Source: Pelatocladus maniniholoensis HA4357-MV3 (GTDB lineage: Bacteria; Cyanobacteriota; Cyanobacteriia; Cyanobacteriales; Nostocaceae). From it: 64,000 bases of DNA. The position numbers and the translations under genes were made by a program. The stretch's first letter is position 1. Each line of letters starts with the position of its first letter. Shown piece by piece: positions 54,498-63,517 of the stretch. The notes beneath the pieces are model-generated. The model had not been told where the DNA came from and made no database searches. It saw nothing but the letters and a program-made list of their open reading frames with translations. The DNA lies in the NCBI GenBank assembly GCA_019359115.1, contig JAHHHW010000044.1:26677-90676 (forward strand). The letters are read 5' to 3'.

Positions 54498-54553
54498 CCC
54501 AATCCCCATTACCCCTTATCCCCTCCAGGGGACCCCTACCTTCCCCAATCCCC
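54498..54553 (-). repeat. 56-bp inverted repeat, right arm
   Basis: Exact reverse complement of 53991-54046; continues into CCCGATCCCTGATCCC-type units up to 54601. Confidence 0.95.
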
Positions 54554-54612
54554 GATGTCCGATGCCTGATCCCTGATCCCTGATCCCCGATCCCCGATCC
54601 CCAACTAAGCCT

Positions 54613-56844
54613 ATGTCTCATCCCCTGTACATCGCTTTTATCTGGCATCAACATCAGCCACTGTATAAATCTCGCAGCAGTGTTTCGCTTTCTTTCTCCC
54701 AGCATTACCGCTTGCCTTGGGTGCGTCTGCACGGTACAAAAGATTATCTGGATTTAGTACTGTTGTTAGAAAAGTATCCTAAATTACATCAAGCGGTGAA
54801 TTTAGTACCATCGCTGATCTTGCAGTTAGAAGATTATATCTCAGGTACAGCTTTTGATCCTTACCTAGAAGCTAGTCTGACACCCACAGAACAACTAACT
54901 CAGCAACAACAAGAATTTATCATCCAGCACTTTTTTGACGCCAATCATCATACGATGATTGATCCTCATCCCCGCTACAGTGAGTTGTATAGCCAAAAGC
55001 AAGAAAAAGGAGAAGCTTGGTGTTTAGCAAATTGGCAAACACAAGATTATAGTGATTTATTAGCTTGGCACAATCTGGCTTGGATTGATCCTTTGTTTTG
55101 GGAAGATCCAGAAATTGATGCTTGGTTAAAACAAGGTCGAAATTTTACTTTAAGCGATCGCCAGCGCATTTATTCCAAACAACGAGATATTATTGCTCGC
55201 ATTATCCCACAGCACCGGAAAATGCAAGAAACAGGGCAAATTGAAGTATTAACTTCGCCCTATACTCATCCGATTTTACCCTTACTTGCCGATACAGATT
55301 CCGGAAGAGTTGCTGTACCAAATATGACTCTGCCCCACTATAGATTTCAGTGGGCAGAAGATATTCCCCGACATTTACAAAAAGCTTGGGATTTATATAT
55401 AGATAGGTTTGGACAAGAACCTCGTGGTTTATGGCCATCGGAACAATCAGTTAGTCCCGAAGTTTTACCGTATATTAGCAAACAAGGTTTTAAGTGGATT
55501 TGCTCAGATGAAGCTGTCTTGGGATGGACACTGCGGCACTTTTTCCACCGTGACGGCGCGGGAAATGTCCAACAACCAGATTTATTGTATCGACCATATC
55601 GCCTAGAAACTCCTGCGGGTGATTTGGCGATCGTCTTTCGTGACCACAGATTATCAGATTTAATTGGCTTTACCTATGGTTCCATGACACCTAAGCAAGC
55701 AGCAGCTGACTTGGTGGGACACCTGCAAGCGATCGCCAGAATGCAAAGAGAACACCAAAGTGAACAACCTTGGTTAGTCACCATTGCTTTGGACGGTGAA
55801 AACTGCTGGGAATTTTATTCCCAAGATGGTAAACCTTTCTTAGAATCTTTGTATGCAAACTTAGAACGAGAACCACATCTCAAACTCGTCACTGTCTCAG
55901 AATTTCTCGAACAGTATCCACCAACAGCAACTATTCCCGCAAACAAACTACACAGTGGTTCTTGGGTAGATGGTAGTTTTACTACTTGGATCGGCGATCC
56001 TGCCAAAAATCGTGCTTGGGACTACTTGACTCACGCACGGGCTACTTTAGCAAATCATCCAGAAGCAACCGAAGAAAATAACCCAGTAGCTTGGGAAGCA
56101 TTGTACGCAGCAGAAGGTTCTGATTGGTTTTGGTGGTTTGGTGAAGGCCATTCTTCTAACCAAGATGCCATTTTCGATCAATTATTTCGAGAACATCTGT
56201 GCAGCATTTACCAAGCTTTAAATGAACCCATACCTGCTTACTTACGTCACCCCGTAGAAGTCCACGCCGCACGCATGGATCATCGCCCAGAAAGCTTTAT
56301 TCATCCCAGCATCGATGGTAAGGGAGATGAACAAGACTGGGATAAAGCTGGACGTATCGAAATCGGTGGTTCACGCGGAACTATGCACAACAGCAGCGTT
56401 GTTCAACGCCTGTGGTATGGAGTGGATCACTTGAATTTTTATCTGAGGCTAGACTTAAAAACAGGAACTCAACCAGGACAGGATTTACCACCAGAATTGA
56501 ATTTGCTGTGGTTTTATCCTGACAGAACAATGCACAATAGCCCTGTTCCCTTAGCGGAAGTTCCAGATGTCGCGCCAGTTAATTATCTTTTTCATCATCA
56601 TTTAGAAATCAATTTGTTGACCCAATCGCTTCAATTTCAAGAAGCAGGGGAAGATTATCAATGGTATTCTCGTACTAGCCGGGGTCAAGTTGCTTTAGAC
56701 CGTTGTTTAGAAATTGCAGTACCTTGGGCTGATTTGCAAGTCCCACCAGATTATACACTGCACCTAATTTTAGCGTTTGCAGATGAAGGTCGTTTTTGCA
56801 ATTATCTACCGGAGAATACTTTGATTTCGATTGAAGTACCTTAA
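54613..56844 (+). CDS. Glycoside hydrolase family 57 protein
   Basis: A 743-residue GH57 enzyme, a family of alpha-amylases, glucan-branching enzymes and related activities. It opens with YIAFIWHQHQPLYK (the GH57 HxHQP block). The catalytic nucleophile should be the Glu in RGLWPSEQSVSPEVLP (near 277), and the acid the Asp in IVFRDHRLSDLIGF (near 341). The C-terminal ~230 residues form a beta-rich domain. It probably acts on alpha-glucan (glycogen) in the cytoplasm, but the exact activity is unclear. The ATG at 54613 directly follows the repeat block. Confidence 0.92.
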   Translation: MSHPLYIAFIWHQHQPLYKSRSSVSLSFSQHYRLPWVRLHGTKDYLDLVLLLEKYPKLHQAVNLVPSLILQLEDYISGTAFDPYLEASLTPTEQLTQQQQEFIIQHFFDANHHTMIDPHPRYSELYSQKQEKGEAWCLANWQTQDYSDLLAWHNLAWIDPLFWEDPEIDAWLKQGRNFTLSDRQRIYSKQRDIIARIIPQHRKMQETGQIEVLTSPYTHPILPLLADTDSGRVAVPNMTLPHYRFQWAEDIPRHLQKAWDLYIDRFGQEPRGLWPSEQSVSPEVLPYISKQGFKWICSDEAVLGWTLRHFFHRDGAGNVQQPDLLYRPYRLETPAGDLAIVFRDHRLSDLIGFTYGSMTPKQAAADLVGHLQAIARMQREHQSEQPWLVTIALDGENCWEFYSQDGKPFLESLYANLEREPHLKLVTVSEFLEQYPPTATIPANKLHSGSWVDGSFTTWIGDPAKNRAWDYLTHARATLANHPEATEENNPVAWEALYAAEGSDWFWWFGEGHSSNQDAIFDQLFREHLCSIYQALNEPIPAYLRHPVEVHAARMDHRPESFIHPSIDGKGDEQDWDKAGRIEIGGSRGTMHNSSVVQRLWYGVDHLNFYLRLDLKTGTQPGQDLPPELNLLWFYPDRTMHNSPVPLAEVPDVAPVNYLFHHHLEINLLTQSLQFQEAGEDYQWYSRTSRGQVALDRCLEIAVPWADLQVPPDYTLHLILAFADEGRFCNYLPENTLISIEVP

Positions 56845-56885
56845 TCAGTTATCAGTTACTCAGTTATCAGTGATCAAATGAAACT
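56845..56885. repeat. TCAGTTA heptamer repeats
   Basis: ATCAGTTATCAGTTACTCAG units between the convergent GH57 and deacetylase genes. Confidence 0.65.
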
Positions 56886-56927
56886 GGTCACTGTTAACAT
56901 ATAAATTGAAATTTGATAAAGATACTA

Positions 56928-57860
56928 TTATTTGAATGTTGTTTTTTCTGGCTTCTCTTTTATAGATAAAAGTTTTATTGATTTTTGATTAAACTTTGTA
57001 TCGAATTTTTCAATCAATCTTATCACTGATTCTTGTCGATTAACTGTTAATCGAGATATTTCATAGTAATTTTTCAAAAGATTGCGATTCAAAAGTTGAT
57101 TATTATACAAATAACCAGATAAATAATATTTGGCTACATATTTTTTTACTCTTGGATTATAAGCACCAAAAGGATAGGCAAAATGCGAAGCTACTTTTTG
57201 CTCTGGGTCTAAATCATGGGTGCATTTTCTCAGTTCATTCTGAGATTGCAATAATTCCTGAATCAATTTTTTATCGCTCAGTTTTGTTAAGTCTTTATGA
57301 TTTAACCCATGAGATTGAATATCGTAGAAACCTTGTTGTAAGCCTTCTCTTAATTCTTCACATCCTAAATTAGGAGAATTAATACTATTTTTATTCGCTA
57401 AAGTCCCTGGATTTATAAATAAAACTACTTTTACTTTCTTACTATATTTTTTTTCTAGTCGTTTTAAGATAGGCAGCAAATTTGTATATACTGTTTTATA
57501 TCCATCATCAAAAGAAAGCATGATGGGCTTTCTTTTTTTTAATATCTGAGAAATATTTGGATTTTGACTTGATAAAATATTATATAAATCTTGTGAACTT
57601 AAAAACCAGTAATCATTAATAATTAAATATTCTAAAATTTTTTCTAAGTCTTTTCGTGAATAATGTATTCTATCTTGAACAATGTGAGTAACAGAGTTTT
57701 GATTAGTAATTACTCCATGAAATCCTAATATCGGAATCAGACTCGCAGTATCCTGAGAAATAAAAATTAATATTATAAGTATAAATATTATAGATAAACT
57801 GAGAGGGAAATTTCTATTTTTGGGAGGATTAAACACTTGATAATTTTTGCCGTCACTCAT
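56928..57860 (-). CDS. Polysaccharide deacetylase (NodB-type), membrane-anchored
   Basis: A 310-residue protein. One N-terminal hydrophobic helix (about 19-35) anchors or exports it. The NodB homology domain follows, with MLSFDDGYKTVYTNLLPILK (near 116-135, catalytic/metal Asp pair) and the HxxxH metal motif in QSHGLNHKDLTKL (near 188-200). It likely removes acetyl groups from N-acetylglucosamine-containing polymers in the periplasm. Codon usage is very AT-rich compared with the neighbouring GH57 and PBP2 genes, which may indicate acquisition. Monocistronic. Confidence 0.9.
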   Translation of the reverse strand: MSDGKNYQVFNPPKNRNFPLSLSIIFILIILIFISQDTASLIPILGFHGVITNQNSVTHIVQDRIHYSRKDLEKILEYLIINDYWFLSSQDLYNILSSQNPNISQILKKRKPIMLSFDDGYKTVYTNLLPILKRLEKKYSKKVKVVLFINPGTLANKNSINSPNLGCEELREGLQQGFYDIQSHGLNHKDLTKLSDKKLIQELLQSQNELRKCTHDLDPEQKVASHFAYPFGAYNPRVKKYVAKYYLSGYLYNNQLLNRNLLKNYYEISRLTVNRQESVIRLIEKFDTKFNQKSIKLLSIKEKPEKTTFK

Positions 57861-58217
57861 GTTGTCTATTATATTTTTATATCTGTATTACCTTACTAAT
57901 ATCAAGGCTCAAATTCTATCGATCATTTCTAATTTGACCAATAATTCTTCCCAGGCTACAATCTCGCAGATGACATAAATGGAGTCAATCCCATTTTTCA
58001 TAGAGGCGATCGCGACTTCAAGGAAAAGTAATCTAAAATCTCAAATTGTCTGATCAAGCATCAGGGACTTGGAAACAAAGATGTTCTATAACATTTGTCA
58101 AAAGTAATCAATTAACCTTATCTTTTTGTAACTAAACAAATTAATATAGTTTATTGACTTCCATACTGAAGTCGTATTCGGTTTATTCTATACCAAAATA
58201 AATTAAAATTTATTAGT
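57861..58217. other. Spacer between the deacetylase and PBP2 genes
   Basis: AT-rich, with a HIP1-like site near 58007. No gene or clear promoter identified. Confidence 0.45.
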
Positions 58218-60062
58218 ATGTCCCTATTACAATCTCCTCTAGCAAGCAATCATAAACAATCACGTACCGTTGGACGAGGTATCCAGTCTATATTTTTGAT
58301 TGTGTTTACCTTGTTGTTGACAAAAGGTATTCTGGCGCGGTTAGTGTATTTGCAAATTGTTCAAGGCCCTTCTCTGCGAGAACGAGCCGAGTCTAATCGA
58401 ATTCGGCTTTTACACAAACAACCAGAAAGAGGTAATATTTTTGACCGAAATGGCAAGCTTTTAGCTACTACGCGCTATCCTCATTCTGTATATTTGTGGC
58501 CGATGGCTCACAAGAAAAATGATTCTTGGTCAAAAATAGGAACGCGTTTATCTGAGATTCTTAACATTCCGCTAAATGAAATAGAAAAGAAACTCGAAGA
58601 AGCAGAGAAAGACCCTAATTATTCAGGACTAGTACGGATTAAACGCGATTTAAGCTTAGATGAAATTACTGCCTTAAAAGAGTATGAAAGCGAACTAAGT
58701 AAAGTAGAAATACATACGGATGCAGTTCGTTATTATCCACATGGCAAAGAATTTGCTCATGTATTGGGTTATACTCGTGAACTGACTCGTGAACAATTAG
58801 AACAAAAGAGAGACGAAGGCTACCGTCTCAGAGATGTAATTGGTCAAATGGGAGTAGAAAAAGCTTATGAGAACTTGCTTCGGGGTGAATGGGGTGGTCA
58901 GCAATTGGAAGTAGATGGTAGTGGTCGTCCATTGCGGATTATAGGACAAAAACAGGTAAAAGCTGGTGAGGATCTGCGTTTGACCTTAGATGCGGATTTG
59001 CAAATAGCAGCAGAAAAAGCTTTAGGCGATCGCAATGGTACTATCATCGCCATGAATCCTCACAACGGCGCTGTCTTAGCAATGGTGTCTCATCCCACCT
59101 TTGACCCCAATGTTTTCTCTAAACCAAAAGCTTCTCAAAAAGAATTACAACAAATCTTGTTAGGTGCAGACCATCCCTTACTCAATCGCGCTTTGAGAGC
59201 CTACCCTCCAGCAAGTACATTTAAAATTGTCACCACTACTGCGGGATTAGAGTCGGGTGAATTTTCTCCAGGTACGGTGCTAGCAACCTATGGTTCTCTC
59301 AACTTTGGCGGTACTCGCTTTAATGAGTGGAATCATGCGGGATTTGGATCAGTAGGATTTGCACGAGCGATCGCCATGAGTAGCGATACCTTTTTCTACC
59401 AAATTGGTGCGAGACTTGGTGGCCCTACTTTAATTGAATGGACACGTAAATATGGTTTTGGCAAAAAAACCGGATTTGAATTCACCTCAGAGGAATCAAA
59501 AGGTTTTGTTCCAGATGAAACGTGGAAACAGAAAACCTGGAAAATGCCTTGGACTGTAGGCGATTCTGTAAATATGTCAATTGGTCAAGGAGCGCTACTC
59601 GCCACACCTCTGCAAGTCGGTGTCATGTTTGCTGTACCTGCTAATGGTGGTTATAGAGTTCAACCGCATTTACTTGAAGACAACAAGCAAGCAAAAAGTT
59701 GGCGTGAACCAGTCAATATAAAACCCTCCACAGTCCAAGTTCTTCAAGATGGACTACGTCAGGTAGTAAGTGAAGGTACAGGGAAAGCGCTAAATGTTCC
59801 AACTCTTCCTCCTGTCGCTGGTAAAACAGGAACTGCTGAAGCTTGGTTACGTCATGGTGTCAAAGCCAATCATGCATGGTTTGGTGGTTATGCTCCAGCA
59901 GATAAACCAGAAATTTTGGTTGTCACATTTGCAGAACATTCCGGTGGTGGTGGTGGTAGTGTGGCAGGGCCGATGGCATTACAAGTGATGGAAAATTATT
60001 TTCACAAGAAATATCCAGGTAAATACAATAAGTCTGAGGTCAAGAAATTAGAAAATAATTAA
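58218..60062 (+). CDS. mrdA: Penicillin-binding protein 2 (elongation-type transpeptidase)
   Basis: A 614-residue class B penicillin-binding protein. One N-terminal membrane helix (about 25-45) is followed by the non-catalytic dimerisation domain, with the RGNIFDRNGKLLA motif near 75-87 and YPHGKEFAHVLGY. The transpeptidase has SxxK in PPASTFKIV near 331, SSD (SxN position) near 391, and KTGTAE near 534. It cross-links peptidoglycan during cell elongation with RodA/MreB. The C-terminus ends in a short lysine-rich tail. The ATG at 58218 begins about 25 residues before the membrane helix, a normal layout. Confidence 0.95.
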   Translation: MSLLQSPLASNHKQSRTVGRGIQSIFLIVFTLLLTKGILARLVYLQIVQGPSLRERAESNRIRLLHKQPERGNIFDRNGKLLATTRYPHSVYLWPMAHKKNDSWSKIGTRLSEILNIPLNEIEKKLEEAEKDPNYSGLVRIKRDLSLDEITALKEYESELSKVEIHTDAVRYYPHGKEFAHVLGYTRELTREQLEQKRDEGYRLRDVIGQMGVEKAYENLLRGEWGGQQLEVDGSGRPLRIIGQKQVKAGEDLRLTLDADLQIAAEKALGDRNGTIIAMNPHNGAVLAMVSHPTFDPNVFSKPKASQKELQQILLGADHPLLNRALRAYPPASTFKIVTTTAGLESGEFSPGTVLATYGSLNFGGTRFNEWNHAGFGSVGFARAIAMSSDTFFYQIGARLGGPTLIEWTRKYGFGKKTGFEFTSEESKGFVPDETWKQKTWKMPWTVGDSVNMSIGQGALLATPLQVGVMFAVPANGGYRVQPHLLEDNKQAKSWREPVNIKPSTVQVLQDGLRQVVSEGTGKALNVPTLPPVAGKTGTAEAWLRHGVKANHAWFGGYAPADKPEILVVTFAEHSGGGGGSVAGPMALQVMENYFHKKYPGKYNKSEVKKLENN

Positions 60063-60141
60063 AAAGTCGAATCCTAAAACTTTGTAACTTCCGAATTCCG
60101 AATTGATTTAAGAATATCTCTCTGAGCCACTAGAATTAGCG

Positions 60142-60147
60142 TATAAT
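60142..60147 (+). promoter_or_regulatory. Possible -10 element for the mtn operon
   Basis: TATAAT, 22 bases before the mtnD start codon; no matching -35 was seen at the normal distance. An mRNA starting here would have a leader of only about 15 bases, too short for a riboswitch. Confidence 0.4.
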
Positions 60148-60168
60148 ATCTCATGCAGGAGGTAAACT

Positions 60169-60720
60169 ATGGCGAGATTAAAATTAGAAGACGGCAAAGT
60201 ATATACTGACCTCAAAAATATTTCTCGCGAATTAGCATCCCTTAATATTCAACTCGATTATTGGTCTGTAGGAGAAGATCCCCAATTACACGAACTATTA
60301 ACAAAAGATAGTCTTAACGAAGACGAAAAAGAACAAGTATTAGTCGCTTTAGATCAATATTTTGACGAGTTGCAACAAACAGCAGGCTATCAATCCCGTG
60401 ACTTAATTGTTCTTCATCCAGAAACTCCCAACTTGAATGAACTGCTAGCAACGTTTGACAAGATTCATACTCATGCAGATGATGAAGTGCGTTACGTAGT
60501 GGCGGGAGAAGGTATTTTTGGCTTTGTCCGTCCCGATGGTAGTCAGGTAGAATTGACGGTACAACCACAAGAATATATCAATGTGCCTGCTGGGACAGAA
60601 CACTGGTTTTATCTCACATCAGAGCGGCGAGTGAAAGCAGTACGTTATTTCACCAACACAGAAGGTTGGGTTCCTCAGTATACAGGTACACCAATTCACA
60701 AGCGTCAGGTCGTTGCTTAG
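60169..60720 (+). CDS. mtnD: Acireductone dioxygenase
   Basis: A 183-residue cupin enzyme of the methionine salvage pathway. It oxidises the acireductone formed from methylthioribose, yielding the methionine precursor keto-acid with bound iron. Metal ligands are in the motif HTHADDEVRYVVAGEGIF (near 105-122), with the last His in GTEHWFYL near 145. An AGGAGG ribosome site precedes the ATG at 60169. It is the first gene of a compact mtnD-mtnX-mtnB operon, with only three bases between its stop and the mtnX start. Confidence 0.96.
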   Translation: MARLKLEDGKVYTDLKNISRELASLNIQLDYWSVGEDPQLHELLTKDSLNEDEKEQVLVALDQYFDELQQTAGYQSRDLIVLHPETPNLNELLATFDKIHTHADDEVRYVVAGEGIFGFVRPDGSQVELTVQPQEYINVPAGTEHWFYLTSERRVKAVRYFTNTEGWVPQYTGTPIHKRQVVA

Positions 60721-60723
60721 AAA

Positions 60724-61359
60724 ATGAAACGTATCGTTTTTTGCGACTTTGACGGTACTATTACGGTATCAGAAACCTTTGTGGCAGTGCTGAAGCATTT
60801 TTCGCCTCAGCTTTCTGCCCAATTGATACCAGAAATGTACGCACAGCGATTAACATTACGGGAAGGAGTCAAGCGGATTTTAGAATCAATTCCTGCTTCC
60901 CGTTACCCCGAAATTTTGGAATTTACTCGTAAACAACCTATTCGTTCGGGGTTTACAGAATTACTAGATTTTTTGGATACACAGGAAGTACCTTTGGTCG
61001 TAGTTTCTGGCGGACTGCGGGGTATGGTGGAAGTTGTTTTAGAAGAACTATTACCACGAATTCATGCGATCCACGCGGTTGATATTGATATAACTAGTGA
61101 GTACTTGCAGGTAAATTCTGAGTTTGAAGGCGGGACAGAATTAGTTGCAAAAGTGCAAGTGATGGAAAAGTATCCAGCAGATGAGAAAATAGCTATTGGT
61201 GATTCGATTACTGATTTAAATATGGCGTTAGCAACACCGATAATTTTTGCTCGCGATCGCCTAGCCTATTATTTAGAAAAAAATCAAAAACCCTACATTC
61301 TCTGGCAAGACTTTATAGAAGTGCGCGACAAACTAGCACAATTATGGAATTCTGTCTAG
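60724..61359 (+). CDS. mtnX: 2-hydroxy-3-keto-5-methylthiopentenyl-1-phosphate phosphatase (MtnX)
   Basis: A 211-residue HAD-superfamily phosphatase. Motif I is CDFDGTITVSE (near 6-16) with both aspartates intact, and motif IV IGDSITDLNMAL near 160-171. MtnX removes the phosphate just before the acireductone dioxygenase step. The assignment rests on motif pattern and on lying between mtnD and mtnB; a general HAD phosphatase would otherwise be possible. Spacing is three bases from mtnD and four to mtnB, so the genes are translated from one message. Confidence 0.93.
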   Translation: MKRIVFCDFDGTITVSETFVAVLKHFSPQLSAQLIPEMYAQRLTLREGVKRILESIPASRYPEILEFTRKQPIRSGFTELLDFLDTQEVPLVVVSGGLRGMVEVVLEELLPRIHAIHAVDIDITSEYLQVNSEFEGGTELVAKVQVMEKYPADEKIAIGDSITDLNMALATPIIFARDRLAYYLEKNQKPYILWQDFIEVRDKLAQLWNSV

Positions 61360-61363
61360 GACA

Positions 61364-61990
61364 ATGAACAGCCCAACCCTAAATGATGCTCGTCTGGAGT
61401 TAATTAACGCCGCCCGTCACTTTTACCAACAGGGTTGGATGCTGGGAACAGCAGGTAATCTCTCAGCACGTCTATCTGATAGTAGCTTCTGGATTACCGC
61501 TAGCGGCAAGTCGAAAGGAGAATTAGTCATCGATGACTTTGTACGGATTTATCCAGATGGGAGGGTAGAACAACCCACAGAAGACTCTAAACCTAGTGCT
61601 GAGACTGCTATTCACCAGGTTATTTATGATCTTTTTCCGGAATCCAAAAGTTGCTATCATATCCACTCGATAGAAGCAAATCTGGTTTCTCGGTTTGTAA
61701 AGACAGATTCTTTACCTTTACCACCACTAGAAATGCTCAAAGGACTTGGGGTATGGAAAGAAAACCCTGATTGCGTTATACCTATATTTGCTAATCATTT
61801 ACACGTACAACAGATTGCGAATGAAATCAAAGCAAGATTTAGCAAGACAACCCCACAATTACCAACCCTACTTATCCGTGATCACGGTGTCACAGTCTGG
61901 GGTTCTTCCTCAGTAGAAGCTCGTAACTATATTGAGTTGGTAGAATACATCTTCCGTTATATGGTTGCAGTGCGGCAGGTTTTTGATTGA
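61364..61990 (+). CDS. mtnB: Methylthioribulose-1-phosphate dehydratase
   Basis: A 208-residue class II aldolase-type dehydratase, the step before MtnX. Zinc ligands are in SCYHIHSIEANL (near 97-108) and the third His in IRDHGVTVWGSS (near 172-183). The GTAGNLSARLSD and ITASGKSKGEL segments are conserved substrate-binding parts. With mtnX and mtnD it completes three successive salvage steps in one operon; the remaining salvage genes are not in this window. Confidence 0.95.
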   Translation: MNSPTLNDARLELINAARHFYQQGWMLGTAGNLSARLSDSSFWITASGKSKGELVIDDFVRIYPDGRVEQPTEDSKPSAETAIHQVIYDLFPESKSCYHIHSIEANLVSRFVKTDSLPLPPLEMLKGLGVWKENPDCVIPIFANHLHVQQIANEIKARFSKTTPQLPTLLIRDHGVTVWGSSSVEARNYIELVEYIFRYMVAVRQVFD

Positions 61991-62072
61991 GAGTTAGCCA
62001 TTGACTTGACAAAGCACAAAAAACTAGAGTGAATGTGATATCGGCAGTCTCAAATCAGGTGTAACTCAACGC

Positions 62073-62807
62073 GTGAAGCTATTCATTTACCATACTCCGG
62101 AATCGACTCCAGTGGATAAAGTGCCAGAATGTGCGATCGCAGTTGACGTACTGCGAGCCACTACTACAATGGCAACAGTTTTGGCTGCTGGTGGTGAAGC
62201 AGTCCAGGTGTTCAGCGATTTAGATCAACTTATACAAGTTAGTGAATCTTGGCCAATCGAAAAACGACTACGAGCTGGAGAACGTGGCGGAGCCAAAGTT
62301 CCTGACTTCGATTTGGGTAATTCTCCTCTTGATTGTACTCCACACACAGTAGAAGGAAAGCGCTTATTTATCAGTACTACTAATGGTACTAGGACTTTAC
62401 AACGAATCCAAGACGCTAAAACTGTGATTGCAGCAGCATTTATCAACCGTGGTGCAGTGGTGAAATTTGTTTTAGAAAAGCAACCAGAAACAGTTTGGAT
62501 TGTTGGTTCTGGTTGGGAAGGTAGTTTTTCTCTAGAAGATACTGCCTGTGCAGGTGCGATCGCTCATGCTATCTTACAAACAACTAACTTATCAGCTGAT
62601 GAAATTGCAGGTAATGATGAAGTTATCAATGCGATCGCCCTTTATTCTCAGTGGCAAGATAATTTATTAGAATTATTCCATCATGCCAGTCATGGCAAAC
62701 GTTTATTACGTCTGGAGTGTCATGAAGACTTAAAATATTGTTCTCAATCTGATACTTTAGATGTCTTGCCTATACAGAAAGAACCAGGCGTTTTAAAAAA
62801 ATACTAA
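62073..62807 (+). CDS. comB: 2-phosphosulfolactate phosphatase family (ComB)
   Basis: A 244-residue protein of the ComB family. The core is [21 protein letters not shown] (near 24-44), [18 protein letters not shown], and the [14 protein letters not shown] segment. The family is named for coenzyme M synthesis in methanogens, but the members found in cyanobacteria have no settled role. I think the fold assignment is sure and the substrate is not. The start is GTG at 62073. It follows mtnB by 82 bases and could be co-transcribed, but probably is not. Confidence 0.88.
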   Translation: MKLFIYHTPESTPVDKVPECAIAVDVLRATTTMATVLAAGGEAVQVFSDLDQLIQVSESWPIEKRLRAGERGGAKVPDFDLGNSPLDCTPHTVEGKRLFISTTNGTRTLQRIQDAKTVIAAAFINRGAVVKFVLEKQPETVWIVGSGWEGSFSLEDTACAGAIAHAILQTTNLSADEIAGNDEVINAIALYSQWQDNLLELFHHASHGKRLLRLECHEDLKYCSQSDTLDVLPIQKEPGVLKKY

Positions 62808-62811
62808 ATAT

Positions 62812-62846
62812 TCAGTTATCAGTTATCAAATGATGACTGATGACTG
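62812..62846. repeat. TCAGTTA heptamer repeats after comB
   Basis: TTCAGTTATCAGTTATC followed by ATGACTGATGACTGA; short tandem arrays as elsewhere. Confidence 0.65.
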
Positions 62847-62984
62847 AACCTAACTTGAAAATACTTGGTGACTTTGTGCCTTGGTGGTAAGAAACTATTA
62901 AACCACTAAGATACCAAGACACAAAGAATTTTGGTATTGCTGATTTCATGTATGAAAATGATTTTGCATAATGCCAAAATCTTT

Positions 62985-63012
62985 GTAGAGACACGATATA
63001 TCGTGTCTCTAC
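62985..63012. repeat. 28-bp dispersed palindrome, second copy
   Basis: GTAGAGACACGATATATCGT plus GTCTCTAC: a perfect palindrome related to 48593-48620. Confidence 0.8.
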
Positions 63013-63091
63013 ATTCAGATTCATACCGCATTCAGCAACGCCAGAATTTTTATATGTTATTGCGTACGTAGTTCATGTTGGCTACTTTGAG

Positions 63092-63517
63092 TTAAGATTT
63101 TGGTTTTAGCAAGGGATACACACCAACAGCAAGACTGATAAATCCAATTACAATCCACCATGTGTCATTTTGCTCGACCTGCAAAGATGACTGTTCGCTG
63201 TTTCTGACAAAGTTATTGATTTGGGATGCGATCGCTCGCTGCTGATTTTCATTAGCGTAACTTGTAAAGGAAGAAAATGACACTTCGCTGTTACTAGTAT
63301 TGATCACGACTTTAGATGATTCGTCGTTCTTGGGGCTATAAAATTTAGCACCTCGTAATTTATTCACTGGCAATTCTTTTTCTTCCGACCATAAAAAACC
63401 GGAACGTACTAACTTACATGATCCCTGCTTTTCAGTACGAGTACAAGTAAGTTTATTTGATTGTGCAAAGGAAATTAAAATAATCCCTAGTATGATAAAG
63501 CCGAGCCTCAGTTTCAA
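63092..63517 (-). CDS. Small membrane protein, conserved hypothetical type
   Basis: A 141-residue protein I cannot name. An N-terminal hydrophobic segment (about 3-19) is followed by LTCTRTEKQGSCKL, a beta-rich stretch (ELPVNKLRGAKFYSP...KVVINTSNSEVSFSSF) and QINNFVRN, then a second membrane helix (about 120-135). The pattern LTCxRxxxGxCxL followed by beta strands and a QINxF helix recurs in many cyanobacterial hypothetical membrane proteins and resembles a small PH-like domain. Single gene, ATG at 63517. Confidence 0.68.
   Translation of the reverse strand: MKLRLGFIILGIILISFAQSNKLTCTRTEKQGSCKLVRSGFLWSEEKELPVNKLRGAKFYSPKNDESSKVVINTSNSEVSFSSFTSYANENQQRAIASQINNFVRNSEQSSLQVEQNDTWWIVIGFISLAVGVYPLLKPKS

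Noticed and set aside
54445..54732. Open frame on the minus strand after nfu
   Set aside because: Covers the other repeat arm and the GH57 start; repeat-coded glycine/isoleucine string.
60063..60168. SAM riboswitch before the methionine-salvage operon
   Set aside because: The possible -10 box leaves a leader of only about 15 bases, and no riboswitch fold is seen.
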